Assembly (NCBI GenBank): GCA_030040335.1
Contig: JASHTX010000005.1
Span: 1-7,542 of the forward strand
Origin: Microcaldota archaeon
GTDB lineage: Archaea; Micrarchaeota; Micrarchaeia; Micrarchaeales; CABMGC01
Reading direction: 5' to 3'
DNA length: 7,542 nucleotides
The stretch's first letter is position 1. The number at the start of each line of letters is the position of its first letter. This document shows positions 1 through 5,535 of the stretch, in pieces. The position numbers were made by a program, and so were the translations under genes. The notes beneath the pieces are model-generated. The model saw nothing but the letters and a program-made list of their open reading frames with translations. It made no database searches and had not been told where the DNA came from.

Positions 1-114
1 CTTCTTTACCACTATCGCAAGGTTGTATTCGCCTGACCTGGCATAGCGCGTTTCCTGCACCGTTGCCTGCTTCTGCATAGTGGTTTCTCTGGCCGAAGCC
101 CCTTTATGAGACAT
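1..114 (-). CDS. Unrecognised protein, N-terminal 38 residues only (3' end outside window)
   Basis: An uninterrupted frame reads from an ATG at 114 to the left edge, giving 38 residues that begin MSHKGASARETTMQKQ and end with EYNLAIVVKK. Two purine-rich motifs precede the ATG on this strand: GAGGT (123-127, 8 nt away) and GGAGGT (129-134). The three plus-strand frames across the same stretch all hit stops, so the minus reading is preferred. The first 20 residues are polar and look flexible. The residues that follow (RYARSGEYNLAIVVKK) could open a beta-strand domain. I do not recognise the family and assign no function. The start lies only 28 nt downstream of the tRNA-Thr 3' end on the same strand with no separate TATA box visible, so co-transcription with the tRNA is likely. 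Confidence 0.6.
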   Translation of the reverse strand, partial: MSHKGASARETTMQKQATVQETRYARSGEYNLAIVVKK

Positions 115-142
115 GTGGGGCAACCTCGACCTCCTATCTGGC

Positions 143-214
143 AGCCCCAGGAGGGGATTGAACCCTCGACCTTCTGTTTACGAAACAGACGCTCTGCCAC
201 TGAGCTACTGGGGC
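143..214 (-). tRNA. trnT: tRNA-Thr (anticodon CGU)
   Basis: The minus strand folds into a complete cloverleaf. The acceptor stem is GCCCCAG (214-208) pairing with CTGGGGC (150-144). The D arm is GCTC/GAGC. The anticodon stem is TCTGT/ACAGA with loop TTCGTAA. There is a five-base variable loop, and the T arm is GAGGG-TTCAATC-CCCTC. All stems are perfectly paired. The anticodon CGT occupies 182-180 and reads the Thr codon ACG. The first two acceptor pairs G1-C72 and C2-G71 with discriminator U73 (position 143) agree with threonine identity elements described for archaeal tRNA-Thr. There is no intron. The 3' CCA is not encoded (GCC follows the discriminator), so it must be added by CCA-adding enzyme. 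An AT-rich TATA-like stretch is centred about 27 bp upstream, near 241. Confidence 0.97.
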
Positions 215-217
215 GGC

Positions 218-250
218 TAGTTATAAAAAGAATAGGATAAATAAATACGT
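218..250. promoter_or_regulatory. Divergent TATA-box region between tRNA-Thr and the surface-protein gene
   Basis: This AT-rich block separates two divergent genes. ATAAATAAATA (237-247) is centred 27 bp before the ATG at 269, the position expected for a leaderless archaeal mRNA. Read on the other strand, the same block is centred about 27 bp before the tRNA 5' end at 214, so one TATA-like element may serve both directions. A second motif, TTATAAAAAG (221-230), would give a plus transcript with a leader of about 15-20 nt. Which box is used in each direction is inferred from spacing only. Confidence 0.6.
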
Positions 251-268
251 ATCCTAGAATGGTATCGT

Positions 269-3200
269 ATGGACGACGCTGAGAACCAACCAGCTTCTGG
301 CGGAGGCATGAATACGGGGCAGGGGCAGCCAATGCCGCCCGTAGAACCCGCAGCCACCAATCAGGGAATGCCTTCCGAACCTGAGCAGCCTGCAATGCAA
401 CAGCAGGAAACCCCGTCAACCGGACAGCAGGCTCCCGGACCGCAGCCAGAACCTCAGCCGCAACAGCCAGAGCAGCCTCACGCTCCTGAGCGCACCAAGG
501 TCAGTTCGCCTTATGCCGCCAAACCCCCAGCCGCAAGAGGCGGCATATCTCCCCATACGATCATAAACGCCATAATAATCATAGTTGTGATCGGTGCTGC
601 AATACTCATCTTCCATCCGAAAGGCACTGTTACCAGCACCTCGACCTCCACAACACTCGCTTCTACCACTACTGTCAGCAGGGCTAACTACTCGAACATA
701 AACAACTGTACTGTGATCAGCAAACCTGGCACATACTTCCTAACTGGTCAGATAAACACAAACATTCAGAGCGGTGCATGCATAAACGTGGAAAGCAGCA
801 ACGTCAAGCTTTTGGGCAACGAGCACTCCATAATAGGTGCCGGCCCATATACCGGTGTCCCTCCCTTTAGCTATGGAATAGAAGTAACGAATGTCACGAA
901 CGTGACAATAAGCGGCTTTAACATCTCGACTTTCTCCTACGACATATTCCTGAGCGGTGTGCACAACTCAAATCTGGCGAACAACAACCTCAGCGCGGCA
1001 ACGCTCTCCGTAATATACGTCTCCAAATCCACAAACGACACAATTCAGAACAACTACGTATCGGATTCGCAGAGCGACCAGGGCGGCATCGACCTGAACA
1101 GCGGAAACAACAAGCTTTTCAACAACACGATCGCCAACAACCTCTACTTTGGCCTCCTTGTCAACTCCTCTAATAACAACATGAGCAGGAATATCTTCAC
1201 CAGCAACCCCGTAGACCTGTTCTGCAACACGAGCGACGCATTCAGGTATTCGAACAAATTCAGCGACTCGATGTGCTCGGTCAATGATTACTGCGAGTTT
1301 GCAACCTGCAAGACCAACGCACCCCTTGACCTTTCCAGTCTGCAGCTTTCCCCAGGCACGATCACCTCGTGCGGTGCGATAACCGCTTCGGGCAACTACT
1401 CTCTTTCAAGTGGTCTAAGCACATCCCTCTACATCAACACCTCAAACCCTGCAAACCAAAAGGTTGCGTGCATAACGGTCAGCGCGCCATTCGTGAACTT
1501 TGACTGCAGGAACAATGCCATAAACAACTCTGCATATGGCATATCCATTTCTGGCGCTTATCAGGCAAATGTCTCCGATTGCTCATTTTCAAACGATACC
1601 TATGGCATATACGCTAACAATGTCTTCGACCCCGGCATAACGAATGTCACGGCGAGCAAATCATACTACGGCATCTACCTGAACAATGCGACGACCGGTA
1701 AGATAGTCAACGCAAAGCTCGTAAACAATACCTACGGTCTGTACCTGAATGCCTCCACCAGCGTCCTTATCGATCAACTTAGCGCCCACGAGAACTACTT
1801 TGGGGTCTATACCAACAGCGGGAACAGCAACGTATTCACCGGCGGCTCTTCGATCAACAACACAAAGACTGACATGTTCTGCACGCCTCTGTCATACAAC
1901 GCGTCGACAAACCTGATGCAGAACTTCCAGTGCGGCGTTACTTCTTGCCAGTGGGCGTATCCGACCTGCCCCCAATACGTTGCACCCCGCCTCTCATACT
2001 TCCCGGTCGCTGGCTGCCAGACGATAACCCACGGCGGCAACTACACCGTCAAACAGACCATAATAGCACCTGCAACCTGTTTCAACGTTGAGTCCGACAA
2101 TGTTACTTTCAACTGCAACGGCTTAAACGTGACGGGACCGGGCAGCGGTTCCGCATTCGCGCTCAACCATGTCAGCAACTTTACTCTCTCCAACTGCCAC
2201 ATCTCGCAGTTCTCAACAGCAGTCAATGCCAGCAACTCAAAACTTCTGGACGTAAGCAACCTCATAGTCGACACGACGGCGCAGGGTGTATACTTCTCTA
2301 ATGTCTCCAGGAGCGCCGTTAGCGGTGTAAGGATAACTGGCGCAACGACCAGTGGGTTCTACTTCCAGAATATAAACGACAGCGTGATACAAAGCAACCT
2401 TGCAACAGCTGGTGGAGCCAATCCTTCGCTGCCACCCAGCGGTTTCATATTCCAGAATGTGACCAACAGCAAGATAGAATTTAACAATGCTACGTTCAAC
2501 CCCGGCTACGGCTACGAACTGGTAAACACCAAGGGCGACAGCATAGCCAACAACTCCGCGAACTCAAACATGGACCTCGATTACTATTGCTCACCATCGA
2601 TAAGCGGTCTTTATGCAAACCCGATGGCTGTTGACTACGGACTGACCAAAAACACGTGCAGCTGGCTTGTTGAGCTCAGCCCGATAGTGCAGTCGCAGCC
2701 TTGTGAAGCGATATCATCGCAATCCACTATAAACCTGCAGAGGGACATGCTCTATACGTCAGGCACTACGTGCTTCAGCGTCTACGTCACTCCCGCCGAG
2801 TATAGTGCCAATGGCGTTGTAGTACGCCAGACCCAATCTGGTAACTACTCTGTGATAAACTGCAACGGCCATACCATCTATTCCACCAGCAAGGGCACGT
2901 TCGTTAATGTTGTCAATGCGAGCAACGTAGAGATAGAAAACTGCATACTCAGAGGTTTCGGCACAGGAGTCTCCTCATCGGGACTTGATACCACAGTGCT
3001 GAACAACACGATTACCTATACCGGCACCGCGGTTACACTGCCGATGTCAAGGAGTGCAACTGTCACGCAGAACCTGATAGAAAACGATACCAATGGTATT
3101 GTGGCAAATAATGCATCTTATGCTAACATAGAGAACAACATGCTCTTCAACGTGAGCAACGCGATGATAGCAGACAACAGCCTCCACCTGAACATCCAGG

Positions 3201-3421
3201 ATAACAACGCGTTAGGCGGGAGCATAGGCCTGTCCATGTATGACACGACGCTCGGCACAATGTCAGATACAGTATTCAGCGCCATGAACAAGGCCGGGGC
3301 GATCTGCAACGGCACATCGCAATCTCCAGACGCGAACATCGATGACGGCGGCAACTCTTGCACCAGCAATGTGAACTGCGCATGGATATCGGCATCCCAA
3401 GGCTGCAGGCCCAGCAGCTAG
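269..3421 (+). CDS. Membrane-anchored four-module right-handed beta-helix surface glycoprotein
   Basis: This is a protein of 1050 residues. Residues 1-90 are a low-complexity Gln/Pro/Glu-rich tail with basic residues (R75, K77, K85, R90) just before a single hydrophobic segment (about 97-115). This predicts a signal anchor with the N-tail in the cytoplasm and the rest outside. A Ser/Thr-rich linker (120-136) follows. The large exterior consists of short Asn-rich strands (patterns such as NNTI, YGIYLNN, IENN) typical of PbH1/NosD-like parallel beta-helix repeats. It is organised in four modules at about 146-347, 368-567, 583-798 and 812-1046. I count about 38 N-x-S/T sequons, implying heavy N-glycosylation. 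No polysaccharide lyase or hydrolase active site is apparent, so an adhesin, sheath or S-layer-associated role is inference. The ATG at 269 fits the TATA spacing. An internal ATG at 308 preceded by GGAGG is too close to its Shine-Dalgarno motif. No C-terminal anchor is seen. Confidence 0.9.
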   Translation: MDDAENQPASGGGMNTGQGQPMPPVEPAATNQGMPSEPEQPAMQQQETPSTGQQAPGPQPEPQPQQPEQPHAPERTKVSSPYAAKPPAARGGISPHTIINAIIIIVVIGAAILIFHPKGTVTSTSTSTTLASTTTVSRANYSNINNCTVISKPGTYFLTGQINTNIQSGACINVESSNVKLLGNEHSIIGAGPYTGVPPFSYGIEVTNVTNVTISGFNISTFSYDIFLSGVHNSNLANNNLSAATLSVIYVSKSTNDTIQNNYVSDSQSDQGGIDLNSGNNKLFNNTIANNLYFGLLVNSSNNNMSRNIFTSNPVDLFCNTSDAFRYSNKFSDSMCSVNDYCEFATCKTNAPLDLSSLQLSPGTITSCGAITASGNYSLSSGLSTSLYINTSNPANQKVACITVSAPFVNFDCRNNAINNSAYGISISGAYQANVSDCSFSNDTYGIYANNVFDPGITNVTASKSYYGIYLNNATTGKIVNAKLVNNTYGLYLNASTSVLIDQLSAHENYFGVYTNSGNSNVFTGGSSINNTKTDMFCTPLSYNASTNLMQNFQCGVTSCQWAYPTCPQYVAPRLSYFPVAGCQTITHGGNYTVKQTIIAPATCFNVESDNVTFNCNGLNVTGPGSGSAFALNHVSNFTLSNCHISQFSTAVNASNSKLLDVSNLIVDTTAQGVYFSNVSRSAVSGVRITGATTSGFYFQNINDSVIQSNLATAGGANPSLPPSGFIFQNVTNSKIEFNNATFNPGYGYELVNTKGDSIANNSANSNMDLDYYCSPSISGLYANPMAVDYGLTKNTCSWLVELSPIVQSQPCEAISSQSTINLQRDMLYTSGTTCFSVYVTPAEYSANGVVVRQTQSGNYSVINCNGHTIYSTSKGTFVNVVNASNVEIENCILRGFGTGVSSSGLDTTVLNNTITYTGTAVTLPMSRSATVTQNLIENDTNGIVANNASYANIENNMLFNVSNAMIADNSLHLNIQDNNALGGSIGLSMYDTTLGTMSDTVFSAMNKAGAICNGTSQSPDANIDDGGNSCTSNVNCAWISASQGCRPSS
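704..3406 (+). repeat. Four diverged protein-level modules within the surface protein
   Basis: Each module of roughly 200-235 residues has the same plan. It opens with a Cys-containing motif (C-x-x-I..., G-x-Y-x-L, then C-I/F-x-V, then V-x-F-x-C). Examples are C147/C171, C368/C401/C413, C583/C604/C616 and C812/C835/C865. A run of beta-helix turns follows. The module closes with a D-L/M/Y-F/Y-C motif (319, 538, 774) and a terminal Cys motif: NDYCEFATC (339-347), SCQWAYPTC (559-567), NTCSW (795-799) and NCAWISASQGC (1036-1046). DNA starts of the modules are about 704, 1370, 2015 and 2702. Nucleotide identity between modules is low, so these are old duplications and not fresh tandem copies. Confidence 0.7.
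3402..3418 (+). terminator. Small hairpin directly before the surface-protein stop codon
   Basis: GCTGC (3402-3406) pairs with GCAGC (3414-3418) around the 7-nt loop AGGCCCA. A G-U pair (3401/3419) could extend it into the TAG stop. No T-run follows, so a classical archaeal U-tract terminator is not supported. The feature is weak by itself and is listed because stronger hairpins occupy the equivalent spot at the two convergent junctions. Confidence 0.25.
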
Positions 3422-3432
3422 CCCAAAATAGC

Positions 3433-3440
3433 TTTAAATA
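3433..3440 (+). promoter_or_regulatory. TATA box for the MIP18-family gene
   Basis: TTTAAATA is centred about 26 bp upstream of the ATG at 3462, exactly where a TATA box should be if the transcript starts at the start codon. There is no Shine-Dalgarno motif between the box and the ATG (the sequence is A/C-rich), which supports a leaderless mRNA. Confidence 0.7.
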
Positions 3441-3461
3441 CCTTGAAACAAAAACCTATTC

Positions 3462-3770
3462 ATGAGCAAGACGATAACAGCGGCTGACATTACAAACGCG
3501 CTCAAGAATACCGTAGATCCTGAGATAGGCATAAACATAGTCGACCTCGGCCTGATCTACGGGATAAGGATAGACGATAGCAACGACATAGACATGCGCA
3601 TCACAATGACGAGCCCTATGTGCCCTGTTACTAGCGTTATAATGGCTGACGTTCAGCTCAGGCTTGAGAACCTGCCTGGCGTCGGCAAGGTAAACCTCGA
3701 TCTTGTATGGGAGCCCGCATGGAGTCCCGAAATGATAAGCGAGGAGTTCAGAATCGCGATGGGAGCCTGA
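3462..3770 (+). CDS. MIP18/DUF59 (SufT/PaaD-like) Fe-S cluster assembly protein
   Basis: This 102-residue protein is one complete single-domain family member. Diagnostic stretches are VDPEIGINIVDLGLIYGI (18-35), which is the DPEi...DLGLIY signature, then TMTSPMCPVTSVIMADV (48-64) carrying the conserved Cys (C54) in a CP motif, and VWEPAWSPEMIS (82-93), the W-x-P-x-W-s-p-e-m tail. Family members (SufT, Cia2/MIP18, PaaD) help mature or deliver Fe-S clusters to cytosolic target enzymes. Archaeal stand-alone copies are usually assigned this role, but the exact client proteins cannot be read from sequence. The gene has its own TATA box and is probably monocistronic and leaderless. It converges on the ndk operon with only 9 bp between the stop codons. 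Confidence 0.92.
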   Translation: MSKTITAADITNALKNTVDPEIGINIVDLGLIYGIRIDDSNDIDMRITMTSPMCPVTSVIMADVQLRLENLPGVGKVNLDLVWEPAWSPEMISEEFRIAMGA

Positions 3771-3785
3771 CCGCTTGAGTCAGGC
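3765..3785. terminator. Perfect 7-bp inverted repeat containing both convergent stop codons
   Basis: GCCTGAC (3765-3771) and GTCAGGC (3779-3785) form a perfect stem around the 7-nt loop CGCTTGA. The TGA of the plus gene (3768-3770) lies in one arm and the TGA of the minus gene (3782-3780) in the other. Both genes therefore end with the same GCC-TGA-C. The hairpin can form in either transcript. Only a weak pyrimidine stretch (CCTTCTTT) follows on the plus strand and nothing T-rich on the minus strand. A role as bidirectional transcript end or 3'-end protector is inferred. Confidence 0.5.
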
Positions 3786-4307
3786 GAGGTCCTTCTTTGT
3801 GAAGAAGAACGCAATCTCCTTCTTCGCCTCTTCGAGCTTTCCTGACGCGTGCACTATCGTCTTGTTCGCGCGCTTCTCCTTTCCGGCTATGAAGATCGTG
3901 TCCGTTGAGAAATCTCCCCTTATCGTACCTGGCATCGCCTGCGCCACATCAGTGGGTCCCAACAGTTTCCTTACAACTCCAACCGCGTCAACGCCTTCGA
4001 GCACCATCACGACCACCGGGCCGGATGAGACGTAATCGAGAAGCCATTTCCTCACTAGCTTTCCGTGCTCCATCTCGCTTCTTCCCAGCTTCTCACCGCG
4101 GAGCCTGGCCGCCTCGGTGTTCTTCTTGCCCAGCATGAGTATCCATTCCTTGTCCTTCGGATAGAAGGCATCCACGATCCTCTTGTCAAGCCATGTCATC
4201 CTCATGGCCACGATGCTCAGTCCCACTTTTTCGAACCTTGATATTACCTCTCCGACAAGCCCGCGCTTCACGCCATCTGGCTTCACTATTACTAGCGTTC
4301 TCTCCAT
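3780..4307 (-). CDS. ndk: Nucleoside diphosphate kinase, copy B (175 aa, insertion-bearing form)
   Basis: It transfers the gamma-phosphate between (d)NTPs and (d)NDPs through a phospho-His intermediate. Family landmarks visible are VKPDGVKRGLVGE (8-20, K9), Y49, SGPVVVMVLEG (95-105), R113, T119, PGTIRGDF (126-133, R130) and the active-site IVHAS with H153. It is longer than the usual ~150 aa because of an insertion after YPKDKEW (about 56-86) and a second of ~10 residues before the His loop. Two departures stand out: the Asn normally three residues before the His is Thr (T150), and the usual H-G-S-D-S reads H-A-S-G-K. The ATG directly abuts the TAG of copy A, with AAGGTG (4319-4314) 6 nt upstream, so translation is probably coupled. 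It should be active on the retained residues, but altered specificity is possible. Confidence 0.93.
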   Translation of the reverse strand: MERTLVIVKPDGVKRGLVGEVISRFEKVGLSIVAMRMTWLDKRIVDAFYPKDKEWILMLGKKNTEAARLRGEKLGRSEMEHGKLVRKWLLDYVSSGPVVVMVLEGVDAVGVVRKLLGPTDVAQAMPGTIRGDFSTDTIFIAGKEKRANKTIVHASGKLEEAKKEIAFFFTKKDLA

Positions 4308-4895
4308 CTACCACACCTTGTAGAAAACCTCGTCGCTGTCCCTCTTGTAATCATATATTTCGTCCTGCCTGAACCAGTTGCTTATCTCCGCCTTCGCCTC
4401 CTCCACGCTGCCGCTTCCATGCACCACATTGACCAGCGGCCTGTTCGTGCTGTTGCCGAGAATCACGCTGTCTATCGAAAAATCCCCGCGGATGGTTCCC
4501 GTGGCTGCCTTGAGCGGATCGGTCTCGCCTATGATGCGCCTTATGTTGTCAACCGCCCTGTTGCCCTCTATGACCATCGCCACGATCTTGCCTGATGTCA
4601 TGAACCTTATTATCCACTCCTTGACCTTCTTCCCTATCTCTTCGGCGTTGTCTGTGCCGAACTTCGCCCTTATGTCCACTCCCATGTCCTTGAAGGTGCT
4701 TATGCTCCTGTTGCCTACCTTCTCATACCACTCCTTCGTGTCCGGGTAGTTCTTTGCAGCCAGTTCCCTGGTGGGCTTGATCATCTTTAGGGCCACTATC
4801 TTGAGGCCGCTCATCTCCACTCTCCTGATCGCCTCACCTACAAGCTTTCTCTGCACACCATCCGTCTTCACCAACATCAATGTTCTCTCCATCAT
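4308..4895 (-). CDS. ndk: Nucleoside diphosphate kinase, copy A (195 aa, insertion-bearing form)
   Basis: It has the same fold and reaction as the adjacent copy. Seen motifs are LVKTDGVQRKLVGEAI (8-23, K10, with Thr replacing the usual Pro after the Lys), Y50, TSGKIVAMVIEG (100-111), R119, T125, GTIRGDFS (133-140, R136) and NVVHGSGSVEEAKAEI with N156 and catalytic H159. The nucleotide/phosphate residues are thus complete, while the Asp after HGS is Gly. An insertion (about 57-92, VGNRS...KKVKEW) and a C-terminal extension of about 18 residues (DEIYDYKRDSDEVFYKVW) account for the length above 150 aa. Its start overlaps the dut stop as ATGA (4895-4892). GAGAGG (4906-4901) lies 5 nt upstream. 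An alternative start is the second Met at 4892. It is the middle gene of dut-ndk-ndk. Confidence 0.94.
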   Translation of the reverse strand: MMERTLMLVKTDGVQRKLVGEAIRRVEMSGLKIVALKMIKPTRELAAKNYPDTKEWYEKVGNRSISTFKDMGVDIRAKFGTDNAEEIGKKVKEWIIRFMTSGKIVAMVIEGNRAVDNIRRIIGETDPLKAATGTIRGDFSIDSVILGNSTNRPLVNVVHGSGSVEEAKAEISNWFRQDEIYDYKRDSDEVFYKVW

Positions 4896-5464
4896 ATCTG
4901 CCTCTCAAACTTTTCCGCAGAGACCCTGCCGTTCTGCCACTGGCCCCCGTACTGCCTGCTCAGCTCACCATAGACCTGGTAAAAGACGATGTTGAACATC
5001 CTGGCTCCGAGCTCAAACTCGAAATCCGCATCTCCGAGGTTTGCCAACCCGAATGTCAGCGTTCCGGAGTAGCCGGGATCGGTTTTTGTGGCGATTAGGA
5101 GGATTCCGCTCCTCTGCAGCGTGCTTCTAGGGTAAACGTGTGGCATCAGGTAAACTGGCTTTTTGCCCTTCTCAACCACTATCTTCTTTGCCGGTATGTT
5201 CACCTTTTCCATAGTGTGCACCAGCACATAGCGGTGGGCCTTCAGCGTGAACCTGCTCCTGCTCTTCTTTACGTCAGCGACCTTCTCGACGCCCGGAGTC
5301 TTCCTGTCCTTCACTCCCAAGAATCCCTTGCCGCTTATCTTGTAGACCTCTCCGACCCTTAGGTCAAGACCCACACCCTCAGGCTCCTTCTCCCTTTCAT
5401 CAAGGTTTTCGACAAGCCTATACTTTGTGTTGAGCTCGAGTATTTTTCTCGCTGAAACGATCAT
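4892..5464 (-). CDS. dut: dUTPase of the archaeal, dCTP-deaminase-fold type
   Basis: It hydrolyses dUTP to dUMP and diphosphate, limiting uracil incorporation into DNA. Over 190 residues it shows PEGVGLDLRVGEVYKI (28-43, motif 1), YPRSTLQRSG (111-120, phosphate-binding R113/S114), TDPGYSGTLTFGLANLGD (128-145, with D129 at the catalytic-base position) and a C-terminal YGGQWQNGR (172-180) resembling the tail that closes over substrate. dCTP deaminases carry a catalytic Glu in the segment after DPG-W/Y-SG (VLEFYNSG in E. coli). Here the aligned residue is Gly (G139), so deaminase activity is unlikely and the archaeal dUTPase subfamily is favoured. The start was set at the ATG at 5464 (MIVSARKIL, matching the usual MIxSxxxI opening). 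An in-frame TTG at 5476 would add four residues but lies on a TATA-like box. First gene of the dut-ndk-ndk operon. Confidence 0.9.
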   Translation of the reverse strand: MIVSARKILELNTKYRLVENLDEREKEPEGVGLDLRVGEVYKISGKGFLGVKDRKTPGVEKVADVKKSRSRFTLKAHRYVLVHTMEKVNIPAKKIVVEKGKKPVYLMPHVYPRSTLQRSGILLIATKTDPGYSGTLTFGLANLGDADFEFELGARMFNIVFYQVYGELSRQYGGQWQNGRVSAEKFERQI

Positions 5465-5477
5465 AAAACCAGTCAAA

Positions 5478-5514
5478 CCTTTTTATAGTTTGATATGCTT
5501 AATATCTATATAAG
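5478..5514. promoter_or_regulatory. Divergent promoter region dut / aIF5B
   Basis: For aIF5B, TATATAAG (5507-5514) is centred about 26 bp before the ATG at 5536, an ideal leaderless arrangement. For dut on the minus strand the best TATA-like string is CTATAAAAAGG (5488-5478). Its centre is only about 20 bp from the ATG at 5464, somewhat close. A weaker GATATTAAG (about 5506-5498) would give a short leader. The two units share a gap of about 70 bp, so their expression may be linked. Exact start sites are inferred. Confidence 0.6.
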
Positions 5515-5535
5515 TTGCTGTTTTTGGTGATGTTC

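Noticed and set aside
308..313. Alternative ATG start of the surface protein preceded by GGAGG
   Set aside because: The Shine-Dalgarno motif is only one base from the ATG, too close to work, and the ATG at 269 has correct TATA spacing.
12..419. Open minus-strand frame of 135 codons across the tRNA gene
   Set aside because: It reads through the perfect tRNA-Thr cloverleaf and into the start of the surface-protein gene, and its residues look random. The gene at 1-114 in another frame is better supported.
892..907. 16-base near-palindrome TGTCACGAACGTGACA resembling an operator
   Set aside because: It lies well inside the surface-protein coding region and results from encoding the repeated sequon N-V-T-N-V-T. 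No promoter or gene start is near.
4378..4749. Plus-strand open frame of 123 codons inside ndk copy A
   Set aside because: It is an antisense shadow of a clearly conserved NDK gene, with a Ser/Leu/Pro-rich translation and no initiation signals.
5465..5476. TTG start giving a 4-residue extension of dUTPase
   Set aside because: The ATG at 5464 gives the usual family opening, and the TTG sits against a TATA-like motif.
5515..5535. TTG start giving a 7-residue N-terminal extension of aIF5B
   Set aside because: It falls immediately downstream of the TATA box, upstream of the expected transcript start, and the family begins at or near MIRQP.
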